Source: Demequina soli
GTDB taxonomy: Bacteria; Actinomycetota; Actinomycetes; Actinomycetales; Demequinaceae
Direction: 5' to 3'
DNA length: 64,000 bases
NCBI RefSeq assembly: GCF_000971195.1
Contig: NZ_BBLZ01000001.1
Coordinates: 600,667-664,666 of the forward strand
Shown in pieces: positions 43,902 through 52,417 of the stretch (its first letter is position 1; the number at the start of each line of letters is the position of its first letter). The notes under the pieces are model-generated. The model was not told the DNA's origin and made no database searches. It saw only the letters and a list, made by a program, of their open reading frames with translations. The translations under genes were made by a program, and so were the position numbers.

Positions 43902-44009
43902 CGGTCCTCCTCTCGGTGGATCCACGGTACCCGCGCGCGGCGCACCCCCCGGACAGGCGCGCGGCCACGCCCGGGCGGCCGGCGCATCGTCCCTCGCTAG
44001 GGTGGCGCC

Positions 44010-44681
44010 GTGGACGATGCATGGCGCACCCGGGTGGCCCCCGACTGGGCCGCGACGCTCGCGTCGGCGGGACCGACCCTCGACTCGCTCGCGGCCTTCC
44101 TGCGCGCGGAGACCCGGTCCGGCCGCGGCTACCTGCCCGCGCCCGAGGCGGTGCTGCGCGCCTTCACGCTGCCGCTCGCTGAGGTGCGCGTGCTGCTCGT
44201 GGGCCAGGACCCGTACCCCACGCCGGGCGACCCGGTGGGGCTGAGCTTCTCCGTGCCGCCGGGCCACCCGATGCCGCGCTCGCTGGTCAACATCGCGCGC
44301 GAGCTGCGCGAGGACACGGGCGAGGTGCTCGCCTCGGGCGACCTCCTGCACTGGCACGCGCAGGGCGTCATGCTGCTCAACCGCGTGCTCACGGTCACCC
44401 CGGGCGAGGCGGGCTCGCACCGGCGGCGCGGCTGGGAGGACGTGACGCGGCTCGCGATCGAGGCGCTCGCCGCGCGCGGCGGGCCGCTCGTGGCGCTGCT
44501 GTGGGGCCGCGACGCGCAGGCGCTCGCGCCGCTGCTGGGCGACGTGCCGGTGGTCGCGAGCGCGCATCCGTCGCCGCTGAGCGCGTCGCGCGGGTTCCTC
44601 GGCTCGCGGCCGTTCTCGCGGGTGAACGCGCTGCTCGCGGAGCAGGGCGCCGAGCCGATCCGCTGGGGCACGCCCGCCTGA
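44010..44681 (+). CDS. ung: Uracil-DNA glycosylase
   Basis: A 223-residue family 1 UDG. The catalytic water-activating motif is [13 protein letters not shown] near residue 65, the uracil-binding motif is [11 protein letters not shown], and the Leu-intercalation loop is [23 protein letters not shown] six bases before the GTG suggests a leaderless mRNA. A GGACGATGC site forms the first codons, and an inverted copy lies 20 bases upstream. Confidence 0.95.
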   Translation: MDDAWRTRVAPDWAATLASAGPTLDSLAAFLRAETRSGRGYLPAPEAVLRAFTLPLAEVRVLLVGQDPYPTPGDPVGLSFSVPPGHPMPRSLVNIARELREDTGEVLASGDLLHWHAQGVMLLNRVLTVTPGEAGSHRRRGWEDVTRLAIEALAARGGPLVALLWGRDAQALAPLLGDVPVVASAHPSPLSASRGFLGSRPFSRVNALLAEQGAEPIRWGTPA

Positions 44682-44701
44682 TCCCACGGGGACCCGCGAG
44701 T

Positions 44702-44777
44702 TGGAGCTGGCAGCGGGACTCGAACCCGCAACCTTCGCTTTACAAGAGCGCTGCGCTACCGATTGCGCCATGCCAGC
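44702..44777 (-). tRNA. tRNA-Thr (TGT anticodon)
   Basis: The minus strand folds with acceptor GCTGGCA / TGCCAGC, D-arm GCGCAATCGGTAGCGC, anticodon loop CTTGTAA giving TGT, T-loop GGTTCGAGTCC, discriminator T and an encoded CCA (44702-44704). Confidence 0.95.
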
Positions 44778-44861
44778 CTGGGGCCGCCAGGATACCGGCC
44801 CCGGATGCGCGAGCGCCGCACCCTCCCGGACGGGACGATGCGGCGCTCGACGCGGCGGGGC

Positions 44862-45692
44862 CTACTTCTTCAGGCCCTCGATGTAGGACTTGAGGGCGCC
44901 GGCCTGGCTCCAGTCGACCTTCGGCGACGAGGAGTCGCTCTGGTTGTTGATGATGACGCCGTCCGCGAACTTGCCGGTCGCGGAGATGCGGATGGTCGGC
45001 GTGCCCTGCATGCCGTCCTGCGAGGCCTGGTCGGTCGCGGCGGTCGCCCACTTCTTCATGTCGGAGCTGTCAAGCTTGCCCGCGACGTCCGTGGGGACGC
45101 CCGCGTCGATCGCGATCTGCTTGATCTGGTCGTCGGACAGGCCGTCGGAGTTCTCCGCGGGCTGGTTCGCGAACATGTCCTTGACGAAGTCGTGGAACGC
45201 CGCGGGCGCGTCGTTCGCGACCACGCCGGCCGCGCCGGCGGAGCGGGTCGAGAAGTTCGTGCCGTTGGACGCGCGGTCGAGGATCGAGATCGGGTGGTAG
45301 TACAACGCGATCTCGCCGGACTCGCGCATCGTGTCGAGGTCGTCGGCATTGATCTGCTCGAACTGGTTGCAGATCGGGCACATGAAGTCGAAGTAGATGT
45401 CGACGCGGGTCGCGTCGGTCGGGACGTCCTCGCCCACCACGCCGCCCGAGCCGACCGGGATGCCGCCGGTCGCGTCGGCCGCGGCGGGGGCCGTCGCGCC
45501 GTCCGCGCCGAGCGGCTGCACCTTGCTCTGGTTGACGATGAAGAAGATGAGGCCCGCGAACAGCGCGAGGCCCACCACGGACCCCGCGATGATCATCACG
45601 GTGGTGCGACGCTCCTTGGCACGCACCTCCGCCTGGGCCTTCGCCTTCGCGGCCGCGCGCGCGTCGCCGCCCTTGTTGGTCTTGCTCGACAT
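44862..45692 (-). CDS. Membrane-anchored DsbA-like thiol oxidoreductase
   Basis: A 276-residue protein: charged N-terminus, membrane helix at about 31-54 (TVMIIAGSVVGLALFAGLIFFIV), and an extracytoplasmic thioredoxin-fold domain with active site FDFMCPICNQF (CPIC) near residue 101 and the cis-Pro motif QGTPTIRIS near 230. It should oxidise or isomerise exported proteins. The MauE-type gene directly upstream is the likely electron partner. Confidence 0.9.
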   Translation of the reverse strand: MSSKTNKGGDARAAAKAKAQAEVRAKERRTTVMIIAGSVVGLALFAGLIFFIVNQSKVQPLGADGATAPAAADATGGIPVGSGGVVGEDVPTDATRVDIYFDFMCPICNQFEQINADDLDTMRESGEIALYYHPISILDRASNGTNFSTRSAGAAGVVANDAPAAFHDFVKDMFANQPAENSDGLSDDQIKQIAIDAGVPTDVAGKLDSSDMKKWATAATDQASQDGMQGTPTIRISATGKFADGVIINNQSDSSSPKVDWSQAGALKSYIEGLKK

Positions 45693-45747
45693 CGATTCTC
45701 CAGGTGTCGGTGATCCGGGGGTGTAAGGGAAATCTAGACGATGCGGC

Positions 45748-46257
45748 TCAGGCGGCCCGCATCCACTCGTCGACGGAGAAGCGCGAGCGCGGCCAGATGA
45801 GCAGGTACGTGCCGAGCGCGACGAATCCCGCGCGCTCGAGCATGTGCAGCGGATAGTTGGTGGTGCCCTCGGCCACGTCGCCGCCACCGCCGAAGCAGCC
45901 GCAGTCGATCGAGTAGCCCTTGGCCCACGCCCACGCGACGCCGAACACGAAGCCGGCCATCATGATCAGCCACACGATCGAGGACAGGCGCGTGAACAGG
46001 CCCAGCAGCAGGAACACCGCGAGCAGCAGCTCGAAGAACGGCAGCAGCGTGCCGAACAGCGGCACGATCGCCTCGGGCAGGATCCGGTAGGCGCGCACCG
46101 CGATGATCGACTGGGGGATGTCCATCATCTTCGGGATCGCCGCGGCGATGAGGATGCCCGCCATCGACAGGCGCACCACCAGGCTCAGCCACGGCTGCAG
46201 CGTGCCCCAGCGCCCGACCGGGGCCTCGTTCTCGACCTCGACCGCGTCAGTGCTCAT
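45748..46257 (-). CDS. MauE/DoxX-type membrane protein
   Basis: A 169-residue protein with four hydrophobic segments and the redox-type motif DCGCFGGGG near residue 118, as in MauE-family proteins. LVVRLSMAGILIAAAIPKM is the first helix. It precedes the DsbA-like gene by 55 bases on the same strand, so the pair resembles a membrane thiol-redox module. Which partner it oxidises or reduces is inferred. Confidence 0.85.
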   Translation of the reverse strand: MSTDAVEVENEAPVGRWGTLQPWLSLVVRLSMAGILIAAAIPKMMDIPQSIIAVRAYRILPEAIVPLFGTLLPFFELLLAVFLLLGLFTRLSSIVWLIMMAGFVFGVAWAWAKGYSIDCGCFGGGGDVAEGTTNYPLHMLERAGFVALGTYLLIWPRSRFSVDEWMRAA

Positions 46258-46364
46258 CGTCTCGCTCCTCAGTCTCGCGCACGCTCACCGTACTGCCGGC
46301 GCGCGTCGCCGTCTGCCCGCCCAACGTCCCGGTCAACGCGGGTGTTCCTGGCACCTTGCCCGGG

Positions 46365-47957
46365 TCACGAGGTCGACAGCGGCGCATCGCGCAACGGCCA
46401 CCACCACGGCTCCACCCCGACCCACAGGGCGATGGCGGACACCAGCACCGCCGTGACGGCCACGAGGATCCACGCGGCGCGCAACCCTCCCGTGGGCGAC
46501 ACGGCGGCCGCCATGCGGTGCGCGCCCTCGCGGGTGCCTGCCATGTACGGCCCGAAGGCCAGGGCGAGCTCGGCGACGAGCATGCCCGCGGCGACCGCGA
46601 GCGCCTCCTCCAGGTAGGAGGAGGCGAAGTCGACCACCCCGGCGCCGATGAGCTGCCACAGCGCGAGCGTCGCGCCCGCGCCGAGCGCCGCCGCGAGCAG
46701 GATCGCGGGCACGGACTCCCCCGCCGCTCGCAGCACGTGCCACGGCAGGCCGATGGTCTGCACCACCGTGTCGGAGGTGCGCCGGCGGCCGCGCCGCGCC
46801 ACCGCCGCGTCGAGCGCGACGGCGCGCCGGTACACGCCGCGGGCGAGGACCGCGAGCGCGACCACGGCGAGGAACACGAGCAGGGGCGCGAGCGGCGCCG
46901 CGACCACGGCGACCAGCCCGGCGAGGGCGAGCAGCACCCGCCGGCGGGGCGCGGCGGGCGCGGCCTCCGGCTCGTGCTCCTCCCAGCCCTCCCCCGCATC
47001 GTCGAGGGCGTCGTCCCACGCGACCGCCGCATCGTCCTCATGGCCGGCGACCTCCTGGCGCCCGCTCGGCAGGACCGCGGTGGCGTCCGGGTCCTCCCAC
47101 ACGGCATCCATCACGACGGTGGGGGGTGCCGCGATGGGCGCGACCGCGGTGGGCGGCAGGGCCGGCATGACGGCGGTCGCGCCGCTGAGCGCGGCGACCA
47201 CGTCGCGCATCCCGGGGCGCGCCGCGACGTCGCGGCCGAGCGCGGCACGCACCGCCTGGGCGCCGGGCACGTCGGGCAGCGACACGTCCGCCTCGAGCGT
47301 GCGGCTGATCGCGCCCGTGCCCGAGCCGAACGGCCCGCGGCCCGTCATCGCGAACGCGACGGTCGCGGCCCAGGACCAGCGGTCGGCCTGGACGCCCGGC
47401 TCGGCGCCGTCGATCACCTCGGGCGCGACGTATCCGGGCGTGCCGCTCACCAGCCCCTCGCGCGTGAGCCGCGTGTCCTCGGTCCGATGCGCGAGGCCGA
47501 AGTCGATGAGGACGGGCCCGCCGGGGCCCATCATGATGTTCGACGGCGTGACGTCGCGGTGGACCACGCCGGCCGCGTGGACCGCCTCGAGCGCGGACGC
47601 GGTGCGCTCCGCGAAGGCCGCGAGGTCGCCGCCCTCGAGAGCGCCGTGGTGGTGGACGTGGTCGAACAGGGTCTCGCCGGCCACGAGCTCGAACACCACG
47701 AACGTCTCGTCGTCGTCGAGCTCCGCGTCGAGGATGTGCGGCACCGCGGGGTGGCGCAGCGCCTGCAGCGCGCGCACCTCCCTCTCCAGGCGGGCCGCCG
47801 CGACGTGGTCCTGGCGAGCGTCGACGAGCTTGAGGGCGGCCTCGTGGCCGCCCTCGTCCGCGACCCGGTAGACCGACCCGGAGCCGCCGGACCCGAGCCG
47901 TCCGAGCACGCGGTAGCCACCGACGATGTCGCCCACCTCGCGCTGAAGCCCGGCCAT
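46365..47957 (-). CDS. Membrane Ser/Thr protein kinase (PknB-like)
   Basis: A 530-residue protein. Kinase domain at about 14-265: Gly loop LGSGGSGSVYR, Lys in AALKLVD, catalytic loop VHRDVTPSNIMM, DFG in VLIDFGLA, and APE-type GYVAPEV. The C-terminal half has an acidic linker and about five hydrophobic segments (LALAGLVAVVAAPLAPLLV onwards), unlike PknB with its PASTA domains. TAGGTT six bases before the ATG indicates leaderless initiation. A long inverted repeat begins 26 bases upstream, at its -35 position. Confidence 0.9.
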   Translation of the reverse strand: MAGLQREVGDIVGGYRVLGRLGSGGSGSVYRVADEGGHEAALKLVDARQDHVAAARLEREVRALQALRHPAVPHILDAELDDDETFVVFELVAGETLFDHVHHHGALEGGDLAAFAERTASALEAVHAAGVVHRDVTPSNIMMGPGGPVLIDFGLAHRTEDTRLTREGLVSGTPGYVAPEVIDGAEPGVQADRWSWAATVAFAMTGRGPFGSGTGAISRTLEADVSLPDVPGAQAVRAALGRDVAARPGMRDVVAALSGATAVMPALPPTAVAPIAAPPTVVMDAVWEDPDATAVLPSGRQEVAGHEDDAAVAWDDALDDAGEGWEEHEPEAAPAAPRRRVLLALAGLVAVVAAPLAPLLVFLAVVALAVLARGVYRRAVALDAAVARRGRRRTSDTVVQTIGLPWHVLRAAGESVPAILLAAALGAGATLALWQLIGAGVVDFASSYLEEALAVAAGMLVAELALAFGPYMAGTREGAHRMAAAVSPTGGLRAAWILVAVTAVLVSAIALWVGVEPWWWPLRDAPLSTS

Positions 47958-47982
47958 GCCCTCAACCTACCGGCCCGGTTCG

Positions 47983-48061
47983 CAATGACAGATGTGACGG
48001 CTGGGGCGCATGAGGTCGCCCCAGCCTTCACACCCGATCACTCCCGTCACATCTGTCATTG
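47983..48061. repeat. Nested perfect inverted repeats in a divergent promoter region
   Basis: Outer arms of 18 bases (47983-48000, CAATGACAGATGTGACGG, and 48044-48061) are perfectly complementary. Inside, GGCTGGGGCG (47999-48008) and CGCCCCAGCC (48017-48026) form a second perfect stem. It lies between divergent genes, so it is not a terminator for either. The left arm covers the -35 position of the leaderless kinase gene. A dimeric operator or the remnant of a small element are both possible. Confidence 0.8.
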
Positions 48062-48217
48062 GAAATCGGCGCAGGGAGGGGGTCCCAGGTCCCGGACGAG
48101 GTGTGAGAGTATGGCCGGGCCGGGCACCTGCCCGGCGTGTCAGTGTGGACACACACAACGGCATTTCTTCACTACGGATCGTCCGGCACGTACCTGCCGG
48201 TGAAGGGAAACACGGCC

Positions 48218-49381
48218 ATGGCCACCGTTACCTATGACAAGGCGTCGCGGATCTACCCCGGCACCGAGCGTCCCGCCGTGGACGCGCTCGACCTCGAGAT
48301 CGCCGACGGCGAGTTCCTTGTTCTCGTCGGCCCGTCGGGCTGCGGAAAGTCCACGTCGCTGCGCATGCTCGCCGGCCTCGAGGACGTCGACAAGGGCGCC
48401 ATCTACGTGGGCGACCGTGACGTCACGCACGTCCAGCCCAAGGACCGCGACATCGCGATGGTGTTCCAGTCCTACGCGCTCTACCCGCACATGACCGTCG
48501 CGGACAACATGGGCTTCGCGCTCAAGATCGCCAAGGTCGACAAGGCCACGATCCGCGAGCGCGTCGAGGCCGCCGCGAAGATCCTGGACCTCACCGAGTA
48601 CCTCGACCGCAAGCCGAAGGCCCTCTCGGGTGGTCAGCGTCAGCGCGTCGCCATGGGTCGCGCGATCGTCCGCCAGCCGCAGGTGTTCCTCATGGACGAG
48701 CCGCTGTCGAACCTCGACGCCAAGCTCCGCGTCCAGACCCGCACCCAGATCGCCGCCCTCCAGCGCCGCCTGGGCACCACCACCGTCTACGTGACGCACG
48801 ACCAGGTCGAGGCCCTCACCATGGGTGACCGCATCGCGGTCCTCAAGGACGGCGTCCTCCAGCAGGTCGGCACCCCGCGCGAGATGTACGACACCCCGGC
48901 GAACGTCTTCGTCGCCGGCTTCATCGGCTCGCCCGCGATGAACCTCTCGACGTTCCACGTCCAGGACGGCCACGCGCTGGTCGGCCCGGCCAAGGTCCAG
49001 CTCGAGCGCGACACGATCGCCAACATGTCGGACGCCGACCAGGGCAACGTCGTGCTCGGCTTCCGTCCCGAGTCGCTCGACCGCGTGTCCCCGAACACCG
49101 AGGGCGCCATCCCGGTCGAGGTCAACGTCGTCGAGGAGCTCGGCTCCGACGCGTTCGTGTACGGCCAGCTCCCGGCGCCGCTCGCGGTCCAGGGCGGCGA
49201 CGACATCGTCACCGGCGGCGGCCAGGTCATCGTCCGCGTCGACCCCCGCGACGTCCCCGGCAAGGGCGACACCGTGTGGGTCACCATCCGCCCGGGCGAG
49301 CAGCACGTCTTCTCGTCGGCCACGCAGCAGCGCATCTCGACCCACGCGGTCGTGACGGCGGCCTCGAAGGGCCTCGCCTAA
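48218..49381 (+). CDS. UgpC/MsmK-type multiple-sugar ABC transporter ATPase
   Basis: A 387-residue ATPase: Walker [16 protein letters not shown]-loop MVFQSYALYPHMTV, signature LSGGQRQRVAMGRA, Walker B VFLMDEPLSNLD, His switch VYVTHDQ, and a C-terminal TOBE/MOP domain (VVLGFRPESL onwards). No permease or binding protein is adjacent. Solitary MsiK-like ATPases in actinomycetes energise several sugar importers, and this is probably one. The 130-base leader contains GAGTAT (about 48107) as a possible -10 box. Confidence 0.92.
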   Translation: MATVTYDKASRIYPGTERPAVDALDLEIADGEFLVLVGPSGCGKSTSLRMLAGLEDVDKGAIYVGDRDVTHVQPKDRDIAMVFQSYALYPHMTVADNMGFALKIAKVDKATIRERVEAAAKILDLTEYLDRKPKALSGGQRQRVAMGRAIVRQPQVFLMDEPLSNLDAKLRVQTRTQIAALQRRLGTTTVYVTHDQVEALTMGDRIAVLKDGVLQQVGTPREMYDTPANVFVAGFIGSPAMNLSTFHVQDGHALVGPAKVQLERDTIANMSDADQGNVVLGFRPESLDRVSPNTEGAIPVEVNVVEELGSDAFVYGQLPAPLAVQGGDDIVTGGGQVIVRVDPRDVPGKGDTVWVTIRPGEQHVFSSATQQRISTHAVVTAASKGLA

Positions 49382-49388
49382 GCATCAT

Positions 49389-49430
49389 CCGAGAGGGCGG
49401 TCCCGGTTCGCGCCGAGGCCGCCCTCTCGG
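49389..49430 (+). terminator. Terminator hairpin of the UgpC-type gene
   Basis: Perfect 12-bp arms CCGAGAGGGCGG (49389-49400) and CCGCCCTCTCGG (49419-49430), starting 7 bases after the stop. Confidence 0.85.
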
Positions 49431-49463
49431 CATGTCCGGGGACGATGCGCGGGCCGCCCGGAC

Positions 49464-49566
49464 GCGGTTCGCTCAGCACGGTTCGGCGCGCGACACACGG
49501 GCTGAACCCGCGCATCGTCCCGTGGCACGCGGCGTGTCGCCGCCTGGACCGTGCGCAGCAAAGCCC
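49464..49566. repeat. Family B hairpin element, copy 2
   Basis: TTCGCTCAGCACGGTT on the left faces GGACCGTGCGCAGCAAA on the right, with inner GCGACACACGG / GGCGTGTCGC. It contains one GGACGATGCG-type site (49511-49520), and another lies just outside on the left (49439). It sits between the terminator of the UgpC-type gene and the DUF4032 gene. Confidence 0.75.
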
Positions 49567-49604
49567 GCGCGGGCGTCCCGGCGCGGCGTCGTTACGCTGG
49601 ACCC

Positions 49605-51092
49605 ATGCCGCACATCACCGGGGCCGCCGATCCTGCACTGATGGAGCTCCCGTGGGAGATCCCGCTGTCCGCCTGGCCGGAGGACCGCATCGCCGCGCTG
49701 CCGCGGGGCCTGTCGCGTCACGTCGTGCGCTTCGTGCGGCACGGCGCGAACGTGCTCGCGGTCAAGGAGACCAACCGCGAGATCGCGTACCGCGAGTTCC
49801 AGATGCTGCGCGAGCTCGAGCGCATGGAGGCGCCTTGCGTGCACGCCGTCGCTGTGGTGACGCAGCGGCGCACGCCCACGGGCGAGGAGCTGTCGGCGGC
49901 GCTCGTGACCGAGCACCTCGCGTTCTCCCTGCCGTACCGCGCGCTGTTCTCGACGGCGCTGCGCAAGGGCACGCTCAACCGGCTCATCGACGCCCTGTCG
50001 GTGCTGCTGGTGCGCCTGCACCTCAACGGCTTCTACTGGGGCGACGTGTCGCTCTCGAACGCGCTGTTCCGCCGCGACGCGTCGGAGTTCTCCGCCTACC
50101 TGGTGGACGCGGAGACCGGCGACCTGCACGACGCGCTGACCGACGGGCAGCGCAGCTACGACCTCGAGATCGCGACCACCAACATCATCGGCGAGATCCT
50201 CGACCTGCAGGCCAACGAGGACCTCGACGAGGGCATCGACCCGTTCAAGATCGGCGAGCGCCTCGAGTCGAAGTACGCGAAGCTGTGGGCCGCGCTGACG
50301 GAGACGGAGACGTTCGACAAGAACGTGCCGTTCCGCGTCGCCGAGCGCGTGCGCGCCCTCAACGACATGGGCTTCGACGTCGGCGAGCTCGACATGCTCT
50401 CCACCCCCGACGGCCAGGGCCTGCGGATCCGCCCGAAGGTGGTGGATGCGGGCTTCCACTCGCGCCGCCTCATGCGCCTCACGGGCCTCGACGTCCAGGA
50501 GAACCAGGCGCGCCGCCTGCTCAACGACCTCGACGAGTTCCGCGCCGTGCGCGCCGGCCACTACGACGACGAGGCCTTCGCCGCCCACGAGTGGCTCACC
50601 ACCATCTTCGAGCCGACGGTGCGTGCCGTGCCGCGCGAGCTGCGCGGCAAGCTCGAGCCCGCCCAGGTGTTCCACGAGGTCCTGGACCACCGCTGGTACC
50701 TGGCCGAGTCCGCGGGCAAGGACGTGCCGATGCCGGTCGCGACCGCGTCCTACGTCAAGAACGTGCTGCCGCTGCGCCCCGACGAGCGCGCGGTGCTGGG
50801 CCGCTCCCTCGCGGAGATGACCGCGGAGCTGCCCGCGCTCACGGACGAGGTGGGTACCGAGTTCGTGCCGCGCGACCCGTTCGAGAACGACAACACGTAC
50901 GCCTGGGGCGAGGTGCCGGTGCCCGACCCGGCCGACGCGCCGCCGCCCACCGTGCGCCGCCAGTCCACCCGCGTTCCCGCGCCCGAGCGCTCGCCGCTGT
51001 CGGGCGAGCTCGCGGAGCGCGACCGGCGGGCGTCCGACGCGGCCGACGCCGAGGCCGGCGAGCAGGAGGCCGCGGAGGAGTCGGGCTTCTGA
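49605..51092 (+). CDS. DUF4032 protein with lipopolysaccharide-kinase-like fold
   Basis: A 495-residue protein. The N-terminal half resembles small protein-kinase-like folds (VVRFVRHGANVLAVKETN, then LHLNGFYWGDVSLSNALFR near residue 140, replacing HRDxxxxN, and YLVDAETGDL). The C-terminal half matches the actinobacterial DUF4032 family (WLTTIFEPTVRAVPRELRGKLEPAQVFHEVLDHRWYL region). TACGCT six bases before the ATG suggests leaderless initiation. A disordered, charged tail ends the protein. Function unknown; kinase activity is unproven. Confidence 0.83.
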   Translation: MPHITGAADPALMELPWEIPLSAWPEDRIAALPRGLSRHVVRFVRHGANVLAVKETNREIAYREFQMLRELERMEAPCVHAVAVVTQRRTPTGEELSAALVTEHLAFSLPYRALFSTALRKGTLNRLIDALSVLLVRLHLNGFYWGDVSLSNALFRRDASEFSAYLVDAETGDLHDALTDGQRSYDLEIATTNIIGEILDLQANEDLDEGIDPFKIGERLESKYAKLWAALTETETFDKNVPFRVAERVRALNDMGFDVGELDMLSTPDGQGLRIRPKVVDAGFHSRRLMRLTGLDVQENQARRLLNDLDEFRAVRAGHYDDEAFAAHEWLTTIFEPTVRAVPRELRGKLEPAQVFHEVLDHRWYLAESAGKDVPMPVATASYVKNVLPLRPDERAVLGRSLAEMTAELPALTDEVGTEFVPRDPFENDNTYAWGEVPVPDPADAPPPTVRRQSTRVPAPERSPLSGELAERDRRASDAADAEAGEQEAAEESGF

Positions 51093-51110
51093 CCCGAGCG
51101 GCGCTGCGCC

Positions 51111-51240
51111 GATTCGCTCAGCACGGTCCGGGCCGCGACACGCCGGGCCGACCGGCGCATCGTGCCCCGCTGCCCGGCATGTCGGATCGACAACCGTGCT
51201 GAGCGAAACCGCGCTCAGCGAAACCGCGCTCAGCGAAACC
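51111..51240. repeat. Family B hairpin element, copy 3, with 15-bp tandem repeat
   Basis: TTCGCTCAGCACGGT (51113-51127) and ACCGTGCTGAGCGAA (51193-51207) are perfect 15-bp arms. The right arm is followed by two exact copies of ACCGCGCTCAGCGAA (51208-51222 and 51223-51237), so the arm itself has been amplified. The middle contains a GCACGATGCG variant of the abundant 10-mer. It starts 19 bases after the DUF4032 stop. Confidence 0.85.
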
Positions 51241-51252
51241 GCGCGAAGCCCG

Positions 51253-52218
51253 TCAGGCCCGTGCGGCCGCCTTCGACGCCTCGTACAGCGCGATCGACGC
51301 CGCGACGGAGGCGTTGAGGCTCTCCGTGGTGGCCGCGATCGGGATGGACGCGACCTGGTCGCAGGTCTCGCGCACCAGGCGGGACAGGCCCTGGCCCTCC
51401 GCGCCGACCACGATGACGAGCGGGCCGTCGAGCAGGTTCGACTCGTGCAGGTCCACGTCGCCGTCGCCGGCGAGGCCGAGCACGAAGAGCCCCTGCTTCT
51501 TGTACTCCTCGAGCGTGCGGACCATGTTGACCGCGCGCGCGACGGGCAGGCGCGACGCGGCGCCCGCGGACACCTTCCACGCGGCGACGGTCATGCCGGC
51601 CGCGCGGCGCTCGGGGATGAGGACGCCGGACGCGCCGAACGCGGCCGCGGAGCGCACGATGGCGCCGAGGTTGCGGGGGTCCTGGATGCCGTCGAGCGCG
51701 ATGATGCGCACCGGCGACGGCGCCTCGAGGAGGTCCTCGGGGTGCGCGTACTCGTATGGCGGCACCTCGAGCGCGACGCCCTGGTGGGGCGAGCCGTCGG
51801 CGAGCGCGTCGAGCGTCGCCTTGGTCACCTCGCGGACGGTCACGCCGTGCTCGACGGCGAGGGAGACGATCTCGGTGACGCGGTCGTCCGCGTCGATGCG
51901 GTTGAACACGCTGAGCATGGTGGCCGCCATGCCCTCGCGCAGCGCCTCGAGGACGCTGTTGCGGCCGACCACCAGGTCGACGGCGCGCGAGGTGCGGTCC
52001 CGCGGGGTGGACCTGCCGGCGCGCTGGGGCTGCTTCGCGGCCTCCTTCTCGGCGCGCGCCTTCGCCTTGTGAGCCTTGTGGTACGGCCGGTCCTCGGCCT
52101 TCGGAGTGGGGCCCTTGCCCTCGAGCGCCTTGCGACCGTGGCCGCCGGTGCCGACCTTCGCACCCTTCTTGGAGCCCGCGTTACGGGTCGCGCCGCGGCG
52201 CTGAGAGTTACCTGCCAT
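51253..52218 (-). CDS. rlmB: 23S rRNA 2'-O-methyltransferase, RlmB/SpoU type
   Basis: A 321-residue protein with a basic N-terminal extension (about 1-75), a substrate-binding domain (VVGRNSVLEALREG near 83), and the knotted SpoU domain with motif 1 ALDGIQDPRNLGAIVRSAAAFG, motif 2 VIVVGAEGQGLSRLV and motif 3 IPIAATTESLNASVAASIALYE. It should methylate a 23S rRNA guanosine. TACCCT seven bases before the ATG suggests leaderless initiation. Adjacent to cysS, as in other actinomycetes. Confidence 0.92.
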   Translation of the reverse strand: MAGNSQRRGATRNAGSKKGAKVGTGGHGRKALEGKGPTPKAEDRPYHKAHKAKARAEKEAAKQPQRAGRSTPRDRTSRAVDLVVGRNSVLEALREGMAATMLSVFNRIDADDRVTEIVSLAVEHGVTVREVTKATLDALADGSPHQGVALEVPPYEYAHPEDLLEAPSPVRIIALDGIQDPRNLGAIVRSAAAFGASGVLIPERRAAGMTVAAWKVSAGAASRLPVARAVNMVRTLEEYKKQGLFVLGLAGDGDVDLHESNLLDGPLVIVVGAEGQGLSRLVRETCDQVASIPIAATTESLNASVAASIALYEASKAAARA

Positions 52219-52283
52219 GCCTACAAGGGTAAACGGCGCGCGGTGTCCCCCGCGTCTCGAGGGCCCCGCGGCTCGTCCCTGAC

Positions 52284-52383
52284 CTCCCTCCACACGCCCA
52301 CCCGCGTGTGACCGTCACCACGCTGCACTTTCCCGCGCATCGGCCGAGTGGAGCCGTCACAGGTGCAGATGGCGTGTGGAAAG
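52284..52383 (+). repeat. Family A element, copy 5 (core 52290-52379)
   Basis: The core is 90 bp, one base longer than the other copies, and the most diverged. It keeps CCACACGC at one end, CTGCACTTTCCCGCGCAT and GGTGCAGATGGCGTGTGG at the other, with GACC / GGTC outside. It lies 39 bases beyond the cysS stop in the direction of transcription. Confidence 0.78.
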
Positions 52384-52417
52384 CGGTCGGCGGAGGCGGA
52401 GGCGGCGGCGCGGCGGG

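Noticed and set aside
43623-44771. A 382-residue version of the DUF3263 protein
   Set aside because: The upstream extension runs across the antisense of ung and the tRNA-Thr gene; the 92-residue form has the family length and a ribosome-binding site.
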